Shown here piece by piece: positions 8,561 to 17,104 of a DNA stretch of 64,000 nt. The stretch covers positions 1,201,501-1,265,500 of the forward strand of contig NZ_CP066786.1 in the NCBI RefSeq assembly GCF_016598595.1. The letters run 5' to 3'. The translations under genes were made by a program, and so were the position numbers. Source of the stretch: Martelella lutilitoris (lineage in GTDB: Bacteria; Pseudomonadota; Alphaproteobacteria; Rhizobiales; Rhizobiaceae). The notes under the pieces are model-generated. The model was not told the origin of the DNA. It did not search any database and saw nothing but the letters and a program-made list of their open reading frames with translations. Within the stretch, counting starts at the first letter, position 1. Every line of letters begins with the position of its first letter.

Positions 8561-9172
8561 ATGAAGTCTGAAAACGGTCCCCTGCGCGTTGGCATCGGCG
8601 GTCCGGTGGGCTCCGGCAAAACGGCGCTGACGGAAAAGCTCTGCAAGGCGATGGGTCGAGATTACTCCGTCGCCGTGGTGACCAACGACATCTATACGCG
8701 CGAGGACGCGGAAGCTCTGGTGCGCATGCAGGCGCTTTCTTCCGACCGCATCGTCGGCGTGGAGACCGGGGGCTGCCCGCATACGGCCATCCGCGAGGAC
8801 GCGACGATCAACCTGCAGGCGATCGCCGAACTCAACAGCCGCATTCCCGATCTCGACATCATCTTCATCGAATCGGGCGGCGATAATCTGGCTGCCACCT
8901 TCTCGCCGGACCTTGCCGACATCACCATCTACGTGATTTCGGTCGCCCAGGGCGAGGAAATCCCGCGCAAGGGCGGACCGGGCATCACCCGCTCGGATCT
9001 CCTGATCATCAACAAGAAGGATCTGGCTCCTTACGTCGAGGTAGACCTCGATGTCATGGCGTCGGATGCCGAACGCATGCGCGCCGGCGCGCCGACCGTC
9101 TTTACCGATCTCAAGCGGGGCGATGGGGTCGAGGCGATCATTGCCTTCCTGAAGGATACCGGCGGGCTGTAA
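8561..9172 (+). CDS. ureG: urease accessory GTPase UreG
   Basis: This 204-residue SIMIBI-class GTPase uses GTP hydrolysis to drive nickel transfer into apo-urease. The P-loop is [13 protein letters not shown]. Further motifs are [12 protein letters not shown], the nickel-binding CPH in [24 protein letters not shown] (Walker B) and INKKDLAP for guanine specificity. ATG 8561 follows GAGG. It is 24 bp downstream of ureF. A short terminator-like hairpin follows, shared with the convergent Crp/Fnr gene. Confidence 0.96.
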   Translation: MKSENGPLRVGIGGPVGSGKTALTEKLCKAMGRDYSVAVVTNDIYTREDAEALVRMQALSSDRIVGVETGGCPHTAIREDATINLQAIAELNSRIPDLDIIFIESGGDNLAATFSPDLADITIYVISVAQGEEIPRKGGPGITRSDLLIINKKDLAPYVEVDLDVMASDAERMRAGAPTVFTDLKRGDGVEAIIAFLKDTGGL

Positions 9173-9183
9173 GGGGCTCTGAA

Positions 9184-9215
9184 ACGAAAGAAACCGGCGG
9201 GCATTACCCCGCCGG
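9184..9215 (-). terminator. terminator hairpin after the Crp/Fnr gene, shared with ureG
   Basis: An eight-bp GC stem (9194-9201 with 9208-9215, loop of six) lies between the convergent ureG and Crp/Fnr genes. On the minus strand it is followed by TTTCTTTCGTTTC, the expected U-rich tail. On the plus strand there is no U run. Confidence 0.65.
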
Positions 9216-9247
9216 CTGTCAGGTCGGCCGCATGACCGGTGCGCAGA

Positions 9248-9934
9248 TCAGAGAGCCCGCAGCGCGTCCATATCCTCAATTTCGATGATGCGGCCGTGTA
9301 CGTGGACGCCGAGACCTTTCAGCGTCGCGAAGGCGCGGGAAAGCGCTTCCGGGGCAAGCCCCAGCTTTCCGGCAAGAAGGCTCTTCTGGAAGGCGAGGCG
9401 GAAGGATGCGGGCGATTCCTGGCCTTCGGCCTGTTCCAGAAGGTAAAGGGCAACGCGCTGGACGGCGGTATTGAGCCGGTCATTGGCGATGCAGTCCATG
9501 GTTTCCTGAAGCTGGCCCGCAAGCGAGCCGGCTATGGCGCGCGCCAGCATGCCATCATCGGCCTGGGCCGCGTTGCGCACGCGGTTGATGTCATAGCGCG
9601 CCAGCATCGCCTTGTCGGCGGCCTGGGCGTGATATTCGTAGGTGTCGCCGCCGAAGATCAGTTCGTCGGCAAAGCTGTCTCCCGGGCCGCAGACGCGGAT
9701 ATCGGCCTCGCGGCCTTCGCTGTTCTGCCGGAAGAGGCGAACATAGCCGGAAAGCACGCTGTAGAAATGAGTTGCCGGATCGCCCTGACGGAATACCACG
9801 TCGCGCGGGTAGCAATTGGCGAAAGTCGCGCATTCCATCAGCTTGTTCATGGTCGCCATATCCATGCTTGCCGTCAGCTTGGTTTCGACAAAAAGCGTTT
9901 TTTTGCGCTCGTTCAGCAAGAGGGTCCTGTTCAC
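9248..9934 (-). CDS. Crp/Fnr family transcriptional regulator without Fe-S cysteines
   Basis: This 228-residue regulator has a cyclic-nucleotide-binding-like beta barrel (about 30-140; RDVVFRQGDPATHFYSVLSG and ADIRVCGPGDSFADE) and a C-terminal HTH (about 165-215; SLLAGKLGLAPEALSRAFAT). The N-terminal cysteine cluster of FNR is absent, so it is closer to the DNR/NnrR or FixK-like groups than to oxygen-sensing FNR. GTG at 9932-9934 is chosen because AGGAGA precedes it; the frame stays open upstream without a ribosome site. A perfect FNR-type box lies 277 bp upstream. The signal it senses is unknown. Confidence 0.82.
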   Translation of the reverse strand: MNRTLLLNERKKTLFVETKLTASMDMATMNKLMECATFANCYPRDVVFRQGDPATHFYSVLSGYVRLFRQNSEGREADIRVCGPGDSFADELIFGGDTYEYHAQAADKAMLARYDINRVRNAAQADDGMLARAIAGSLAGQLQETMDCIANDRLNTAVQRVALYLLEQAEGQESPASFRLAFQKSLLAGKLGLAPEALSRAFATLKGLGVHVHGRIIEIEDMDALRAL

Positions 9935-10210
9935 TGTCCGTCTCCTGTCCCGGCCCCGCGGCGACCGGGCTTTTTGCCTGTCCAGATCTGCAACACGACC
10001 GGTGCACGCCGCAATGTCGCCGGTTGCCCGCGCCAGAACCCGTTTCCTTTTCCCAGGCAAAACCGGTTCTTCGCGTCAAGTCTCTGACTGTCGCAGGCAA
10101 TACAGACCATCCGCATCGCCTGTCCTGCGGCCAGGCCGTCTCATCGGTTTGGGAGGGATGAGGAGGCCTTCTGCCGGAATGAAACCTAGAAGCAGATGCA
10201 GCGCGGGGTA

Positions 10211-10224
10211 TTGATTTCAATCAA
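10211..10224. promoter_or_regulatory. perfect FNR/FixK-type box
   Basis: The sequence TTGATTTCAATCAA matches the FNR/FixK consensus TTGAT-N4-ATCAA exactly. The nearest start in a suitable orientation is the Crp/Fnr gene on the minus strand, 277 bp away; the other flank is the end of the RND operon. It suggests anaerobic or FixK control of the regulator, or of an unseen short transcript. Confidence 0.55.
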
Positions 10225-10283
10225 CTGAAAGCCGGAAATTTTGACGTTTGCGGCGCGGCCCGAAGACAGGCGTGGCAAATGGC

Positions 10284-10308
10284 AAAAGGGCCGGTTTGAA
10301 CCCGGCCC
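10284..10308 (-). terminator. Rho-independent terminator of the RND operon
   Basis: A seven-bp stem (GGGCCGG with CCGGCCC, 10288-10294 and 10302-10308) has, on the minus strand, a TTTT tail. It lies about 70 bp beyond the RND pump stop codon. Confidence 0.65.
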
Positions 10309-10379
10309 CTGAGCGAAACGATTTAAAGAGAAACGGGTTTTCCGCTAGCGGAATGTTTCCGCTCGCCAATCCGGAATGG

Positions 10380-13300
10380 TCAGGCCATGCCGTGTCTGCC
10401 GTAGCCGTCGCGGTTGTTCTCGATCTCGTCGAGCCGCTCTTCGAGTTTGGCAATTTTGGCGCGGTTGGCTTCGCTGAGGCGCCCCGCTTCCTCGGTGGTG
10501 TAGACATGATCGTCGGGATCGCGCCGGCCGATGAAGCGGCTGAACGCCCATCTGAGCAATCCGGCGATATCGTCCATGATCATGAAGAAGGCCGGCACCA
10601 CGAGCAGGCTCAGCACGGTCGAGACGATGATGCCGCCGATCACCGCCGTTGCCATCGGTGCGCGGAAGGCGGAGCCTTCGCCGACGCCAAGGGCGGCCGG
10701 CAGCATGCCCGCCGACATGGCGATCGAGGTCATGATGATCGGCCGGGCACGCTTGCGGCCGGCCTCCACCAGGGCGGCGCGCCGTTCCATGCCGTGCCAG
10801 ATCGCCTCCTTGGCAAAGTCGACGAGCAGGATCGCGTTCTTGGTGACGATGCCCATCAGCATCAGCAGGCCGATCATCACCGGCATCGAGACCGGTTCAT
10901 CCGTCAGGATCAGCGCGATCGCCACCCCGCCAAGCGCCAGCGGCAGCGAGAACAGGATGGTGAAGGGCTGGATCACGTCCTTGAACAGCAGGATCAGCAC
11001 CGCCAGCACCAGGAAAAGCCCGAGCAGCATCGCGTTGATGAAGCTCTGTTGCATCTCGGCAAGGATTTTGGCGTCGCCGCTTTCGGCAAGCGTCACCGTT
11101 TCCGGGATCTCGGTATTCTCGACGATTTCGCGGAAGCGCGCGGTTGCCGGATCGAGCGCCACGCCCTGCGGCAGGTTGGCGCCGATGGTGACAACGCGAT
11201 GGCGGTCATATCGGTCGACCGTGGCGACGCCCTCCGTGTAGTTGACGTCCGCGACCACCGACAGCGGCACCATTTCGCCGCTCGCGGTCTGAACCTTGAG
11301 GTTGCGGATCGCCGAAAGATCGCGACGCAGTTCGAGATCCGTGCGCACCCGGATCGGGATCAGCCGGTTGTCGAGCGAGATTTTCGGCAGGTTGGCGTCG
11401 ACGTCGCCGACGGTCGAGACCCGCACGGTCTCCGCGATCGCTGCCGGCGTCACGCCAAGCCGTGCGGCAATCTCCTTTTTCGGGTGGATCTGCAGTTCGG
11501 GCCGCGGAAGCGCCCCTTCCGAGGACACCTTGTCCAGCATCGGATCGGCGCGCAGCTTCGATTCCAGAATGGCGACAGCCTGCTGCAGGTCTTCCTCGTT
11601 GTCGGAGAGGAAGTTGAACTGGATGTCGCGCTGCCCGCGGTCGTTCAGCTTGGTAATGCGGAGGTCGGGAATGTCCGACAGTGCCGCCAGCACTTCCTGC
11701 TCGATCTGCCATTGCGGGATGGTGCGTCCCTGCGGCTCGAGCTTCGGCAGATATTGCCCGATCAGCGGGATGCCGCCGATGACATCATTGACGATCGCCT
11801 CGGACAGGGAATGGGCGAGGTTTTCCAGCGTCACGGTCACGGTCGCGCGGCGATATTCGAGATCGCCGAGCGGCGAGGAGCCGCCCAGCACGGTGACGCT
11901 TTCCACGCCCTCGAAGCCTTCGATCCGCTTGGCCACCAGCTGGGTCATCGCCTCGGTATCGGAAAGCTGGGCGTTTGGCGGCAGTTCGACGGAAAGCACG
12001 ATGCGCGAGGCATCCTCCGGCGGCATGAAACTGCCGGGAATCTTCGACATGAAAAACAGTGAGACGGCAAGAACACCGAGCGCGGCCAGAAGCGTCACAT
12101 AGCGGAACCGCGTGGTCCAGCGCACGGCCGCCGTATAGCCGCGCATCGCCCTTCCGTCATTGCTCTCGTTGTCTTCCTCGGCCTTGTGTTTCGCCGGCTT
12201 CAGCATGTAGGCGGCCATCACCGGGGTGATCAGGCGGGCGACAACGAGCGAGAAGAATACGGCGAAGGCCACCGTCAGGCCGAACTGGATGAAGTACTGG
12301 CCCGGAATGCCGGGCATGAAGGAAACCGGCGCGAAGACGGCGATGATGGTGAAGCTTGTCGCGATCACCGCAAGGCCGATTTCGTCGGCGGCGTCAAGCG
12401 CCGCGCGGTAGGGCGTCTTGCCCATGCCGATATGCCGCTCGATGTTCTCCACTTCCACGATCGCGTCGTCGACAAGAATACCGGTCGCCAGCGTCAGCGA
12501 GATCAGGCTCACGAGATTGAGCGAGAAGCCGAGCAGGTCCATGATCCAGAAGGTCGGGATTACCGAGAAGGGCAAGGCCACGGCGGCAATCAGCGTCGCC
12601 CGCCAGTTGTGCAGGAACAGGAAGACGACGATGATGGCAAGGATCGCGCCTTCATAGAGCGTATCGAGGGCTGCGGTGTAATTGCCCTTGGTGAAGTAGA
12701 CGGCGTCGTCGATCAGGTCGATGGAGACATCCGGGTTTTCGGCCCGGACCTCGTCCAGCGCCTCGGCCACCGCGTCGGCCACGGTGACCTCGCTGGCGCC
12801 CTTGGAGCGGAACACGCCGAAGGAGACGACCGGGTTGCCGTCATGGCGGGCGAAGGTGCGCGGCTCCTCATAGGTGTCGGTCACCGTGCCGAGGTCGGAA
12901 AGCCGGGCAAAGCGGCCATTGCCGAGCGCTATCATCGTGTTGGCGAGATCCGAGACGCTGCGGGCGTCGCCGAGCGTGCGGATGGCCTGTTCGGCGCCGG
13001 CTACCTGTCCGCGGCCCGAGCCGGTATCGGCATTGGTCTGGCGCAGCTGCGCGTTGACGGCGGAGGCGGTTATGCCGTAGCTCGCCAGCTTGTTCTCATC
13101 GAGCGAGACCTGAATTTCGCGGTCGGCGCCGCCGTAGCGGTCAACCCGGCCGACGCCGCGAATGCCCTGTAGCGCTCGCTCGATCGTGTCATCGACGAAC
13201 CAGGAGAGCTCTTCCAGCGACATATTGGGCGACGAGACGGCAAAGGTCTGGATTGCCTGGCCTTCGACGTCGATCTTGCGCACCACAGGCTCGTCGGCAT

Positions 13301-13664
13301 TCGCGGGCAGATCGGAGCGGATATTGTCGATCGCGTCCTTGACGTCGCGCAGCGCATCGTCGGGCTTCACTTCCATGCGGAACAGCACCGAGGTGGTGGA
13401 AACGCCGTCGGTGACCGTGGAGTTCAGTTCGTCGACGCCGGAGACGCTGGCGATCGCGTCCTCGATCTTCTTCGTCACCTGCATTTCCAGTTCAGCCGGC
13501 GCCGCGCCGCTCTGGGTCACGGTGACGGCGACGACGGGCACGTCGATATTCGGGAAACGGGTGATCGGCATGTCGCGGAACGACTGCAGGCCCATGAAAA
13601 GGAGCAGGCCGAGAAGCAGGAGCGGCGCGACCGGATTGCGGATGGCCCAGGCTGAAAAATTCAT
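10380..13664 (-). CDS. efflux RND transporter permease subunit (AcrB/MexB-like)
   Basis: This is a 1094-residue inner-membrane pump of the hydrophobe/amphiphile RND family. It has the usual order: N-terminal TM helix (about 12-30), a large periplasmic loop (about 35-330), six TM helices (about 335-530, with GILVDDAIVEVENIERH carrying the proton-relay Asp residues in TM4), a second loop (about 555-860) and six more helices. The C-terminal tail is charged. It works with the adaptor encoded 10 bp upstream. No outer-membrane TolC-type gene is adjacent, so one from elsewhere is needed. Substrate is unknown; RND pumps export drugs, dyes, bile-like compounds or phenolics. Confidence 0.93.
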   Translation of the reverse strand: MNFSAWAIRNPVAPLLLLGLLLFMGLQSFRDMPITRFPNIDVPVVAVTVTQSGAAPAELEMQVTKKIEDAIASVSGVDELNSTVTDGVSTTSVLFRMEVKPDDALRDVKDAIDNIRSDLPANADEPVVRKIDVEGQAIQTFAVSSPNMSLEELSWFVDDTIERALQGIRGVGRVDRYGGADREIQVSLDENKLASYGITASAVNAQLRQTNADTGSGRGQVAGAEQAIRTLGDARSVSDLANTMIALGNGRFARLSDLGTVTDTYEEPRTFARHDGNPVVSFGVFRSKGASEVTVADAVAEALDEVRAENPDVSIDLIDDAVYFTKGNYTAALDTLYEGAILAIIVVFLFLHNWRATLIAAVALPFSVIPTFWIMDLLGFSLNLVSLISLTLATGILVDDAIVEVENIERHIGMGKTPYRAALDAADEIGLAVIATSFTIIAVFAPVSFMPGIPGQYFIQFGLTVAFAVFFSLVVARLITPVMAAYMLKPAKHKAEEDNESNDGRAMRGYTAAVRWTTRFRYVTLLAALGVLAVSLFFMSKIPGSFMPPEDASRIVLSVELPPNAQLSDTEAMTQLVAKRIEGFEGVESVTVLGGSSPLGDLEYRRATVTVTLENLAHSLSEAIVNDVIGGIPLIGQYLPKLEPQGRTIPQWQIEQEVLAALSDIPDLRITKLNDRGQRDIQFNFLSDNEEDLQQAVAILESKLRADPMLDKVSSEGALPRPELQIHPKKEIAARLGVTPAAIAETVRVSTVGDVDANLPKISLDNRLIPIRVRTDLELRRDLSAIRNLKVQTASGEMVPLSVVADVNYTEGVATVDRYDRHRVVTIGANLPQGVALDPATARFREIVENTEIPETVTLAESGDAKILAEMQQSFINAMLLGLFLVLAVLILLFKDVIQPFTILFSLPLALGGVAIALILTDEPVSMPVMIGLLMLMGIVTKNAILLVDFAKEAIWHGMERRAALVEAGRKRARPIIMTSIAMSAGMLPAALGVGEGSAFRAPMATAVIGGIIVSTVLSLLVVPAFFMIMDDIAGLLRWAFSRFIGRRDPDDHVYTTEEAGRLSEANRAKIAKLEERLDEIENNRDGYGRHGMA

Positions 13665-13674
13665 GGTTCAGACC

Positions 13675-14862
13675 TCAGTTGAGCGGCGCTTCGGCGGCCG
13701 GCACGGGGTTGATCCGGTCGCCGGCGCGCACATAGGCGCCGGCCTTGGCCACCACCTGGTCGCCCTCGGCAAGACCGTCGACGATCTCGATCGTGTCGCC
13801 GTCCTGGATGCCGGTCCTGACGGTCACGATCTCGACTGTGCCGTCCTTCACCCGGCGCACGGTGGAGCCCTGGCGGTCGATATTGACGGCGGTCATCGGC
13901 AGGGCGAGGTTTTCGGCTTCCTCGACAATGATTTCGGCACTCGCATACATGCCGGGACGCGCGCGGCCGGGGGCGTCGATGGAGATGAACACGTCGCCGA
14001 GCCGGGTGACGGGGTCGACCACGGGCGAGACCAGGCGCACGGCGCCGCTGAGGGCAGGCGCATCGCCGACGAGCGAGATTTCGGCCTTCTGGCCTTCTGT
14101 GATCTTCATCATGTTGTCTTCCGGCACTTCGGCGACGAGCTCGATCGCGCCGTCGCGGATCATTGTGAACATCGGCGTCGCGGCGCCCGTGGCGATCGCG
14201 CCGATGCGGGCATTCTTGCCGGAGATGATGCCGGAGACCGGCGCCTTGATGTTGGTGCGCTCCAGCCGAAGTTCGATGTCGTCGATCTCGGCCTGCGTCA
14301 CGTTGATGTCGGCTTCGGCCACGCTGATGGCCTCGCGCGCGGCGGCTGTCGATGCGTCGGCCCTGAGCGCGGTCGTTTCGGCCTGTTCCAGCGCCGAGGT
14401 GGAGACGGAGCCATTGTCGGCAAGGCGCTTGGTGCGTTCGAACTGCCGGCGGGCGTCTGTCTGCGCGGCCTGGCTCGCGGTCAGCTGGGCGTTGAGCTGG
14501 GCGAGGTTTGCCTCGGCCTTGGCTTTGTTCGCCTGAAGGCTGCTCTTCTGCAGGAGAAGCGTATCGGTTCTGAGGGTCGCAAGCACGTCGCCGGCCTCGA
14601 CGCGATCGCCGATCTCCGCATTGATGGTCTCGATCGAAAGCCCCTCGACGAGAGGCTGGACATAGACCTCTTCGACAGGCTCGATCGTGCCCGTCGCCCG
14701 CACGATCGCTGTCAGCGGCATCACCTTCACATCGGTGACGATGATGGACGGAAGGCTCGATGCCGTTTCGGCGGGGGCGCTGGCCTCTGCGGCGAGCGCG
14801 GGCGAAAGCGACAGCGCGAGCAAGGCGGAGGACAGGACGGCGACACGGTACATTTTCGGCAT
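13675..14862 (-). CDS. efflux RND transporter periplasmic adaptor subunit
   Basis: This 395-residue membrane-fusion protein has a Sec signal peptide (about 1-25, ending ALAAEA). The lipoyl/barrel-sandwich halves lie near VQPLVEGLSIETINAEIGDR and IKAPVSGIISGKNARIGA. A coiled-coil hairpin spans about 105-190 (SLQANKAKAEANLAQLNAQL), and a beta-barrel domain follows. No lipobox cysteine is seen. It bridges the RND pump, 10 bp downstream, to an outer-membrane channel. No regulator gene adjoins the operon; a small palindrome (GAACC-N4-GGTTC, 15056-15069) upstream could be an operator. Confidence 0.92.
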   Translation of the reverse strand: MPKMYRVAVLSSALLALSLSPALAAEASAPAETASSLPSIIVTDVKVMPLTAIVRATGTIEPVEEVYVQPLVEGLSIETINAEIGDRVEAGDVLATLRTDTLLLQKSSLQANKAKAEANLAQLNAQLTASQAAQTDARRQFERTKRLADNGSVSTSALEQAETTALRADASTAAAREAISVAEADINVTQAEIDDIELRLERTNIKAPVSGIISGKNARIGAIATGAATPMFTMIRDGAIELVAEVPEDNMMKITEGQKAEISLVGDAPALSGAVRLVSPVVDPVTRLGDVFISIDAPGRARPGMYASAEIIVEEAENLALPMTAVNIDRQGSTVRRVKDGTVEIVTVRTGIQDGDTIEIVDGLAEGDQVVAKAGAYVRAGDRINPVPAAEAPLN

Positions 14863-15206
14863 GTCAGTTTTCCTCTATCGGCCGGGAGGAGGCCACAACA
14901 ATCTGCAGGATCGCCACGCGCCATGGGTCTCGGCGCGCCGGTCAGTGTCCGGTCATCTTTACGCGATCGGGCAACCGCCGGTTTTTCGTCGTGAGGCAGT
15001 TCGTCACAACTTGGCCCGATTTCAAGTCGGTCATGGGCAGAAAAGGCACAAAATTGAACCGGGTGGTTCGATTATTAGCCAAACTGGTGCAAAAATGCAA
15101 TACGCGCGGCCCCGAACGGAGCCGCGCGCATGGAAAATCGATCTGACGTCTGGATTCTAGCGCATGTCCGGACGGAAAACCGGTCTCCACTTTTCCTGGA
15201 CGCGCT
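14863..15206. other. 344-bp intergenic region: RND promoter side and ABC operon terminator
   Basis: No gene is seen. It should contain the promoter of the RND operon, a 14-bp interrupted palindrome at 15056-15069, the terminator hairpin at 15093-15129 and most of a rhizobial-type dispersed palindrome at 15155-15210. Confidence 0.55.
15093..15129 (-). terminator. terminator hairpin of the pyrimidine operon
   Basis: Arms of about 11 bp with one mismatch (from 15102 and up to 15129) form a strong GC hairpin. On the minus strand it is followed by TATTGCATTTTT. It lies about 80 bp after the last gene of the ABC importer unit. Confidence 0.5.
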
Positions 15207-15210
15207 CTAG
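15155..15210. repeat. dispersed intergenic palindrome of rhizobial type
   Basis: An imperfect palindrome of about 56 bp runs from CTAGCGCATGTCC to GGACGCGCTCTAG, with AAAACCGG and CCACTTTT in the middle. Sequences of this pattern recur in intergenic regions of many Rhizobiales genomes (from memory). Its right end overlaps the stop codon of the ABC substrate-binding protein gene. I see only one copy in the window. Confidence 0.5.
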
Positions 15211-16202
15211 TTGGAGAGCGCCGCGTCGGTGATTTCCAGCGTATAGGCGCCTTCCGGCTCCTTGGTGATGACCGGATCGGAGCCGCCGCCGAGCAGAACC
15301 TCGACGGTGCGCTGATAGTCGGCCGGATCAAGCGCGCCGTTGGAGCCGGCCGTCAGCTTGGCGACTTCCGACATCATCCGCTTCTGGTGCTTTTCGGTCT
15401 GGGCGCCGGTGTCGTCATAGTCGAGCACGATTTCCGCGGCCTCGTCCGGGTTTTCCTCCGCCCATTTCCAGCCCTTCATCGAGGCGCGGACGAATTTGAC
15501 CATGTCGTCCTTGAACTTCGGATCCTTCAGGTCGTCCTCAAGCACGTAGAGGCCGTCTTCGAGGGTTGCGACGCCCTCATCCTCATATTTGAAGGTGTTG
15601 AGCTGGTCCTCGGAAATCCCGGCGTCGATCACCTGCCAGTATTCGTTATAGGTCATGGTGGAGATGCAGGCCGCCTGTTTCTGCAACAGCGGATCGACGT
15701 TGAAGCCCTGCTTCAGCACGGTCACGCCGTCCTCGCCGCCATCGGTCGGGATGCCGAGATGGGCCATCCACGACAGGAAGGGATATTCATTGCCGTAGAA
15801 CCAGACGCCGAGCGTCTTGCCGGGGAAATCCTCGGGGCTCATGACGTTGTTTTCCTTCAGGCAGGTCAGCATCATGCCCGAAGACTTGTAGGGCTGGGCG
15901 ATGTTGACGAGCGGCACGCCCTTTTCGCGGGTGGCGAGCGCCGACGGCATCCAGTCGACGATGACGTCTGCGCCGCCGCCGGCCAGAACCTGGGCGGGCG
16001 CGATATCGGGGCCGCCGGGCTTGATGGTGACGTCGAGGCCTTCTTCCTCGTAAAACCCCTTTTCGAGCGCCACGTAATAGCCCGCGAACTGGGCCTGCGT
16101 CACCCATTTGAGCTGCAGCGTGATTTCGTCTGCCGAAAAGGCCTGACCTGCACCGAGCGCCAGACCGCCGGCGGCGAGTGCCGCGAGAAATGTCGATTTC
16201 AT
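15207..16202 (-). CDS. ABC transporter substrate-binding protein, NMT1/THI5-like (probable pyrimidine importer)
   Basis: This 331-residue periplasmic protein has a signal peptide (MKSTFLAALAAGGLALGAG, cleaved near AFSA-DE). The mature part (LQLKWVTQAQFAGYYVALEK, then KPGGPDIAPAQVLAGGGADV) is typical of the NMT1/THI5 family, which binds pyrimidine-like ligands such as hydroxymethylpyrimidine or formyl-aminopyrimidine. ATG 16202 follows AAGGGGA; the frame is open further upstream but inside the permease gene. The operon also carries dihydropyrimidinase and the amidohydrolase, so uracil, thymine or dihydropyrimidines are the likely substrates (inference). Confidence 0.87.
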   Translation of the reverse strand: MKSTFLAALAAGGLALGAGQAFSADEITLQLKWVTQAQFAGYYVALEKGFYEEEGLDVTIKPGGPDIAPAQVLAGGGADVIVDWMPSALATREKGVPLVNIAQPYKSSGMMLTCLKENNVMSPEDFPGKTLGVWFYGNEYPFLSWMAHLGIPTDGGEDGVTVLKQGFNVDPLLQKQAACISTMTYNEYWQVIDAGISEDQLNTFKYEDEGVATLEDGLYVLEDDLKDPKFKDDMVKFVRASMKGWKWAEENPDEAAEIVLDYDDTGAQTEKHQKRMMSEVAKLTAGSNGALDPADYQRTVEVLLGGGSDPVITKEPEGAYTLEITDAALSN

Positions 16203-16234
16203 GTTGTCGTTCCCCTTGTTTTTCGGTTGGTTCA

Positions 16235-17104
16235 TCACGACCGCCCGGACCGGACGGAGGGATGCCAGAACGTGACGACGCGCTGGATGAGCGCCACCAC
16301 GCCATAAAAGGCGGAGCCGGCAAGTGCCGCCACCGCTATTTCGGCCCAGACCATGTCGATATTGGCCCGGCCCACTTCCGTGGAAATCCGGAAACCCATG
16401 CCGACCGTGGGTGTGCCGAAAAACTCTGCCACAATGGCGCCGATCAGCGCCAGCGTGGAATTGATCTTTAACGCGTTGAATATGAACGGCCATGCGGCCG
16501 GCAGGCGCAGCTTGATCAGCGTTTGCGACCACGTGGCGGCATAGGTGCGCATCAGGTCGCGCTCCATGCTGGAGGAGGCGGACAGGCCCTGAATAGTGTT
16601 GACCAGCATGGGAAAGAAGGTCGCGACCACGACAACGGCAGCCTTCGACGGCCAGTCGAAGCCGAACCACATCACCATGATCGGCGCGATGCCGACGATC
16701 GGCAGCGCCGAGACGAAATTGCCGAAGGGCAGAAGACCGTTTTTCAGGAAGGGCGACCGGTCGATCAGGATGGCGACGAGGAAGCCGGAGCCGCAGCCGA
16801 TGGCATAGCCGATCAGCACCGCCTTCAGGAAGGTCTGGCGGAAATCGGCCCAAAGGATCGGCAGCGAATTGATCAGACGCACCCAGACATCGCTCGGCGC
16901 CGGCAGCAGGATAGGCGGGATGTTGAAGGCGATGACGACGCCTTCCCAGATGATGATGATCGCGGCGCCGAAAATGACGGGCACGGCAAACCAGGCGAGG
17001 CGATTGAGCGCGGGATTGGAGAATTTCTGCCGCACCAGCCACTCGTTGAAGGCCCAGCCGCCGAGCCAGAAGGCGATTGCGAACCAGACGAAACCGTCAT
17101 TCAT
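16235..17104 (-). CDS. ABC transporter permease, probable pyrimidine importer
   Basis: This is a 289-residue SsuC/TauC/ThiX-type inner-membrane permease. Hydrophobic segments lie near 5-20, 38-62, 90-112, 120-145, 205-225 and 255-275. The coupling EAA-like loop is near SSSMERDLMRTYAATWSQTL, followed by IKLRLPAAWPFIFNALKIN. Its start overlaps the stop of the second permease gene by four bases, so the two are translationally coupled and may form a heterodimer. Confidence 0.9.
   Translation of the reverse strand: MNDGFVWFAIAFWLGGWAFNEWLVRQKFSNPALNRLAWFAVPVIFGAAIIIIWEGVVIAFNIPPILLPAPSDVWVRLINSLPILWADFRQTFLKAVLIGYAIGCGSGFLVAILIDRSPFLKNGLLPFGNFVSALPIVGIAPIMVMWFGFDWPSKAAVVVVATFFPMLVNTIQGLSASSSMERDLMRTYAATWSQTLIKLRLPAAWPFIFNALKINSTLALIGAIVAEFFGTPTVGMGFRISTEVGRANIDMVWAEIAVAALAGSAFYGVVALIQRVVTFWHPSVRSGRS

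Larger units (their letters stand above)
9935..10379. other. 445-bp gene-free stretch between Crp/Fnr and RND genes
   Basis: It holds the presumed leader of the Crp/Fnr gene, an FNR-type box at 10211-10224, the RND terminator at 10284-10308 and a perfect 14-bp palindrome at 10340-10353. No open frame here has convincing coding character. Confidence 0.6.

Noticed and set aside
13162..14994. 610-residue plus-strand frame over the RND adaptor
   Set aside because: Antisense to the adaptor; no ribosome site and a composition typical of shadow frames.
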